Positions 9,101-11,033 of a stretch of DNA of 11,033 nt are shown piece by piece. The notes below the pieces were generated by a model. It saw only the letters and a program-made list of their open reading frames with translations. It was not told the origin of the DNA and did no database searches. This DNA comes from Colimorpha sp045591485 (GTDB taxonomy: Bacteria > Bacteroidota > Bacteroidia > Bacteroidales > P3). The DNA lies in the NCBI GenBank assembly GCA_045591485.1, contig JAZNSV010000182.1, forward strand, positions 1 through 11,033. The letters run 5' to 3'. Numbering within the stretch: position 1 is the stretch's first letter; every line of letters begins with the position of its first letter. The position numbers and the translations under genes are program-made.

Positions 9101-11033
9101 TATTCTCTGTCGGAGGAGACAGCATCAGCTACACTTACGACGACTGGGGGCGCCCATTGACAATCCGAGCCCCCCAGGAGGCCGACACAACAGTATGCCC
9201 CACGATCCGATATGCATATTGGGATGGCTCTATACCCTCGCCGCAACTTGTGCTTCCCCACTTCCACTCTTTTACTGGCCGTCCTGCCGCCTTCGGATTG
9301 CTGACACCGGTTACATGCCAGTCTTATGCCGGCGGCCCAGTCTGGACCCAGGCGATACACCGCTCGAGCGCCGATGCCAACCTCAGCGCCGAAACGGTGC
9401 TCTTCGCCGACGGCCATGCCAGAGTGCTGCAGACAAGAAAGACCGCCGTGGTCAATGACATCGTGACACAGGTGGCTTCCGGGCACACCGTCTACGACGA
9501 CGCCGGACGCGCCGTAAGAACGTATGAACCTTTTGTGTCCGGCAGCCCGTTCTGCCAATATGCCACTCCTACAGATACAGGCATGGTGACACAGGCAAAC
9601 TATGACATTCTCGACCGCACGGTCAGCGTAGCCATACCTGCGGTCGGAAGCACGACAACAAATGTCTACGATTTCGCAAGCATCTCGGGCGTCAACCATT
9701 TCATGACGCGGACCACCGACCCTGAAAACAACACCTCGACCACCGTCTCTGACGCGAGAGGTCTGACACTGCAGTCGACAGACGCCCTCGGCAACAAGAC
9801 GCTGTTCGCTTATTCGGCAACAGGATTGCTCCAACAGTCGACCGACCCCGACGGCTTCGTCACCGAATATCAATACGACATGCTCGGACAGATGGTCAGC
9901 CGCAATCACCCCGATGCCGGGCTGACAGAATTCCTTTACGATCCGGCAGGCCATGTGATTGAAGAAAGCAATATGCTTGGGAAAATTTTTTACGACTACA
10001 CATACTACAGACCACGGTATAAACGTTATAGCTATATGCCGGGAAACAATGTAACATATGACTATGGCGTTTCCGGACGCAACCGCGGCCGCCTGACACA
10101 CATCGTCGATGGCACGGGTGAGCGTTGGCTGGATTACGATGCCTTGGGCAACGTGGCATACGAAAACCGCATTGTCACCATCCCGGACGACTACATGACT
10201 TACTCTTTCGGCAACTCTTACAGTTACGACAGCTGGGGGCGCATGCTGAGCATGACATATCCCGACGGGGAAACGGTGTCGTACCGCTACAATGCCGCGG
10301 GCGACCTGTACGGCATGGATTGGACCAAAGGCTCTCAGTCCGGATGTTTCATCGACAGAATACGCTACAACAAATACGGCAACCGCACATATATGGAATA
10401 CGGCAACCACACCGCCACCCACTACACCTACGACCGGCTGCAGCGGCTGAACCATCTGCAGAGCACAGACCGCAACAACAACAAGATGCAGGATATATCA
10501 TACACACTCGACCGGGTCGGGAATATTGCGTATATGGAGAACCTGGCATCTGCCATCGGCTCCCTCGGCGGTTTGTATCAGCACAAATACGGATATGACA
10601 ATATTTATCGGCTGACCGATGCCGAAGGCAACGGAAACTGTGGCGATTGGAACAACAAGATGGAATATACCGACGGCGGCAGAATAGGATGGAAACAGAC
10701 ATACGCAAACTCTGCAATCAACAATGCAACCGCGATTCTGAACTACGGCTATTGCGACACCTACCAGCCTCATGCGCCCCGAAGAATCAAGGATACGGAG
10801 AATCAAAGACTGTACGACCTGCAATGGGACAGGGCCGGAAACCTCGGACAGTGCAATACGGCAAAGGACGACGGCTCCTGGCTCGGCAGCAGGCATCTGT
10901 TCTGGACTGCCGACAACCGCATGCATTCCGCCGTCGATGCCGACAACTACAGCTATTACACCTACGACTACACAGGCGAGCGCACCCTTAAATTGACAGG
11001 GCGCAACAGCGAGATGGACGTCAACGCCGAACT
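3181..11033 (+). CDS. Giant SpvB/TcaC-RHS repeat lipoprotein (3' end beyond window)
   Basis: I translated every codon from the ATG at 3181: 2617 codons with no stop, running off the right edge. A lipoprotein signal ends at LLSC (Cys19), with another cysteine at 23. Domains in order: a ZU5-like module (about 126-201); an SpvB/TcaC N-terminal domain (from about 244; YPIHVPAGRQG, LVYNS, GVGWDL); six DxNxDGxxD FG-GAP/VCBS-type repeats (first at 683, last at 1627); a beta-sandwich-like module between repeats two and three (about 880-980); a TcdB-middle-like region (about 1645-1790; FYGNRIEIGYAQAGY, TPYGFSNVVV); and many YD/RHS repeats from about 1910. In Tc toxins the SpvB/VCBS part (TcB) and the RHS part (TcC) form a hollow cocoon that encloses a cleaved C-terminal toxin. 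Here both parts are in one chain with a lipid anchor. The RHS core and hypervariable tip are not visible. The protein is probably exported to the outer membrane, perhaps to the surface. It follows the T9SS cargo gene by 12 bases. Adhesion or wall association remains an alternative to toxin delivery. Confidence 0.9.
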   Translation, partial: MKSFYRYLCLFAAVVLLSCSQACQRQEEKPRVQKSAALRDANPADVADTDSAQASALPFRDQARFRQPDKSVKSKRGHALWIETEGLSLAATDTAVVRSETYSVTSLYDDELPPLPQGMTNMTACAAGYRLLPGGEHFYPYAKLSIKYDPSRLPFGYTAEDIYTSYYDTVSAMWVRLERVAIDTVEHEIVSLTSHFTDFINELLKAPEMPETQAFVPTSISGLEAANPMAGYTTVAPPEANNMGTANITYPIHVPAGRQGVEPHPQLVYNSNGGNSVCGVGWDLPVQCISVETRWGVPRYDSIKETETYLLNGEQLLTQYDQKPAFARPYDNRTNGDVRFYPRVEGAFDSIIRHGTRPENYWWEVFDRNGMQYIYGDNNESRLRSQRAMGVAKWYISKIIDRNGNTIQYKYFTYRRKEGGRNSGIRVYLDRILYTLPNGGSVDSSWYGYCVSFYYGSGRPDPVITGNYGVKENTCLLLDSVKTWYVRQTRCNGLTIDSILAHTQNTYISGLYKDFRSGMISETELYLQAGDALGIPSWLQQTDSSLIRGYRFLYSTSLTGKSRLDAAVEMSPSEWTHYAENVSTSNFNAPQCTLKYHRFNYQDSVDTVFGKHTTLATEIAGANNIFSHVYASPLGSSRNWNTGANVGVGLGLGYDTWFRTLNIEATANITPYTVSKGKSTLIDINGDGYPDLLYSSGLFNSTWNYQLFDPQNNQYNARRTYDLPTSGFSRSWSNGISVGLGINAGMEFDTSSAVATAGVNVAGQTNRTESQNTMYFADVNADGLPDIVKNGTVWFNNSHGNTISFDESYQYNPIAETPCETGYYSLEGASALDASVFDTGNASRTFISSINDQPYDKDSLYVISNIKYDTLPSKIHDTVRRSAVRVWIAPFLGTVSISGSAALDERFDIARANTGGDGVHVSIQHNGTKLVGYDLVNSTPCSMNCQNVHVNKDDRIYFRVESLMDDKYDVVEWNPVISYAEASPTTVDCEGRNIYIFDASRDFLPWQEERFYMPNPGRVDINADYTFTSAMSDTVWLHIICADSLDSSEYWHDTCTIVPWTAPTNAHFSITDTHIYDKASIRFEAYSHSRVDWTKLRWFPHIISKSFDNPAIPASSTVLDEDMNQQTVYSIDCHPSPIFPQEHYTLPDYMDLEVFKSLYRGWGVFAYNDSTMRTPIIESRIKLDTRYDEQNVDSLVDDPSAIIGNTNTAVEPSAMQAGINNHIPNPDNTAVSKMNVVFDSESKSRIWTAFAYRSFISAGTTSMLNWQTTRTMLAHDELLHPTTNHSIAESGITNVGPNKESVQTGWGVHASIGAGIRIDSGDTVFSNLSPSACFNLSHGSHSLTSDFMDFNGDGFPDVIGENEVQYSRSTGGLSKFKAGSVPGSERGIQKTIFDAYSLQGGAAFAAYNRIFKESASVSIHERVRGTNINSDAPVCALSDDSLALSWMDVNGDGLPDFVNGTSVAINLGYDYYDMETLNGNPMPQNKSTNRPLRNSASYSYSKNTINPDFANTIHNTVNRSFSVGLGANESDNASVVLYADINGDGLVDKIIGNQSVYFNTGWGFDGIPHALGYETKNHSKNHNVDLNGNFTYGCPVTTFSGVTVKFQLSAGVAIGNSASTTEATLMDMNADGLPDLVMRTGFSGDNIDVYYNQMYSVDKLVSINSFYGNRIEIGYAQAGYSPMSRQRPTVMETLSVSDITGACNDVRKFTFSYSGYVHSVNERTPYGFSNVVVTQLMDNSPYRITKQRYRTDIYKMRGKKEWETVEDAQGHLYVEHIWEYELKQISDGEIVPIDMQHCFDATWPALNIARVCYFDPSNNDVMIETAEQYNHDGYGLVKQYINHNNIHTTDDDLFCRVQYTRCNRNQSALPQYIYVFDDSDNLLQYREARYYPNGLLESLILHNNSSASVTDYRYDPYGNVVHVTLPENDGGERPGYRYDYDNLVHQFRISATDTIWGDESRTDYDIRLGVPLRVFSVGGDSISYTYDDWGRPLTIRAPQEADTTVCPTIRYAYWDGSIPSPQLVLPHFHSFTGRPAAFGLLTPVTCQSYAGGPVWTQAIHRSSADANLSAETVLFADGHARVLQTRKTAVVNDIVTQVASGHTVYDDAGRAVRTYEPFVSGSPFCQYATPTDTGMVTQANYDILDRTVSVAIPAVGSTTTNVYDFASISGVNHFMTRTTDPENNTSTTVSDARGLTLQSTDALGNKTLFAYSATGLLQQSTDPDGFVTEYQYDMLGQMVSRNHPDAGLTEFLYDPAGHVIEESNMLGKIFYDYTYYRPRYKRYSYMPGNNVTYDYGVSGRNRGRLTHIVDGTGERWLDYDALGNVAYENRIVTIPDDYMTYSFGNSYSYDSWGRMLSMTYPDGETVSYRYNAAGDLYGMDWTKGSQSGCFIDRIRYNKYGNRTYMEYGNHTATHYTYDRLQRLNHLQSTDRNNNKMQDISYTLDRVGNIAYMENLASAIGSLGGLYQHKYGYDNIYRLTDAEGNGNCGDWNNKMEYTDGGRIGWKQTYANSAINNATAILNYGYCDTYQPHAPRRIKDTENQRLYDLQWDRAGNLGQCNTAKDDGSWLGSRHLFWTADNRMHSAVDADNYSYYTYDYTGERTLKLTGRNSEMDVNAE
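3556..3783 (+). other. ZU5-like module in the giant lipoprotein
   Basis: Residues about 126-201 follow the pattern of ZU5-like domains found ahead of SpvB domains in Bacteroidales: YRLLPGGEHF, then LSIKYDPSRLPFGYTAEDIYTSYYD, MWVRLERV, and an end SLTSHFTDFI. The 'W-x-x-L-x-x-V ... V-x-S-x-T-x-H-F-T/S' ending is the characteristic part. His195-Phe196-Thr197 lies where ZU5/GAIN-type folds carry an autoproteolysis site, but cleavage is not shown. Confidence 0.55.
3910..4640 (+). other. SpvB/TcaC N-terminal domain segment
   Basis: Residues about 244-486 carry the marks of the Salmonella virulence plasmid 65-kDa B protein family: GTANITYPIHVPAGRQG, LVYNSNGGN, VGWDLPV, then YLLNGEQLL, WWEVFDRNGMQYIYG and WYISKIIDRNGNTIQYKY. 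The right boundary is approximate. In Tc toxin B components this domain begins the beta-propeller and cocoon assembly. Confidence 0.8.
5227..8085 (+). repeat. Six FG-GAP/VCBS-type repeats (DxNxDGxxD) in the giant lipoprotein
   Basis: The calcium-loop-like motif occurs at nucleotides 5227-5253 (DINGDGYPD), 5512-5538 (DVNADGLPD), 7225-7251 (DFNGDGFPD), 7522-7548 (DVNGDGLPD), 7798-7824 (DINGDGLVD) and 8059-8085 (DMNADGLPD). Most copies are followed by a hydrophobic strand with a V-x-F/Y-N pattern. Such repeats build beta-propeller blades. The gap of about 1.7 kb between copies two and three holds the inserted beta-sandwich-like module and a region I cannot assign. Confidence 0.85.
5818..6120 (+). 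other. Beta-sandwich/CBM-like module inserted between VCBS repeats
   Basis: Residues about 880-980 read as alternating strands: VRVWIAPFLGTVSISGSAAL, then DGVHVSIQHNGTKLVGYDL, then VHVNKDDRIYFRVES and DVVEWNPVISYA. This strand order and the 'V-x-W-x-A-P-x-x-G-x-V-x-I-x-G' opening resemble carbohydrate-binding-like or jelly-roll modules. The fold call is from pattern only and no ligand is implied. Confidence 0.45.
8113..8550 (+). other. TcdB middle-region-like segment
   Basis: Residues about 1645-1790 contain LVSINSFYGNRIEIGYAQAG, a T-V-M-E-T-L-S-V-S-D strand, FTFSYSGYVHS and ERTPYGFSNVVV. These match the pattern of the region that links the VCBS part to the RHS part in TcB proteins ('N-x-x-G-x-x-I-x-Y', 'Y-x-Y-x-x-G', 'E-x-x-x-x-G-F-x-x-V'). 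Boundaries are approximate. Confidence 0.6.
8911..11033 (+). repeat. YD/RHS repeat array
   Basis: From residue about 1911 to the window edge the protein is an irregular series of YD-type repeats: YRYDPYGN, YTYDDWGR, VYDDAGR, YQYDMLGQ, FLYDPAGH, LDYDALGN, YSYDSWGR, YRYNAAGD, YTYDRLQR, YTLDRVGN, LQWDRAGN and YTYDYTGER. Such arrays form the spiral beta-sheet shell of RHS/TcC proteins. The last visible part (WTADNRMHSAVD, then YTYDYTGERTLKL) is the usual approach to the RHS-associated core, which should follow just past the edge. Confidence 0.9.

Noticed and set aside
8893..10455. Reverse-strand open frame of 520 codons
   Set aside because: It lies wholly opposite the RHS array, whose forward frame has clear YD motifs. 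The reverse product is Val/Ile/Gly-rich low-information sequence with no domain, as expected from the codon bias of the forward gene.

Overview
The window reads as chromosome from a member of the Bacteroidota, most likely order Bacteroidales. Three things point there. One protein ends in a type IX secretion (T9SS) type A sorting domain, which is confined to that phylum. Surface-type lipoproteins are present, one with a charged QKEE stretch after the lipid-bearing cysteine. The leaders before the two large downstream genes are A-rich and lack a Shine-Dalgarno sequence. I cannot name a genus. All supported genes are on the + strand; I found no RNA gene, insertion sequence or CRISPR array.

Positions 1-1623 hold a tightly packed four-gene unit. 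It begins with the 3' part of a short sigma-70/ECF-type sigma factor (3-401). Two small single-pass membrane proteins follow (426-728 and 725-1237), then a small lipoprotein (1234-1623). The last three genes overlap by ATGA junctions, so they are probably translationally coupled. The position directly after a sigma factor suggests a membrane regulator or signalling module, but none of the three matches a known anti-sigma family by eye. Base composition falls from about 70% GC in the sigma factor to about 30% late in the third gene.

Positions 1624-1827 are non-coding. They hold a GC-rich inverted repeat, which may end the first unit, and a run of 11 C followed by 8 A about 90 bases before the next start codon.

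Positions 1828-11033 hold a two-gene unit. The first gene (1828-3168) encodes a secreted T9SS cargo protein with a LamG-like domain and a C-terminal sorting domain. Twelve bases later, at 3181, a giant lipoprotein gene opens and stays in frame to the window edge (2617 codons, no stop). It has, in order, a lipoprotein signal, a ZU5-like module, an SpvB/TcaC N-terminal domain, six FG-GAP/VCBS-type DxNxDGxxD repeats with a beta-sandwich module between them, a TcdB-middle-like region, and a long array of YD/RHS repeats. This amounts to the B and C parts of a Tc toxin cocoon in one polypeptide anchored as a lipoprotein. The RHS core and any C-terminal effector lie beyond the right edge, so toxin function can be neither claimed nor excluded.

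The giant gene is the main feature of the window and would be missed by an ORF search that requires a stop codon.
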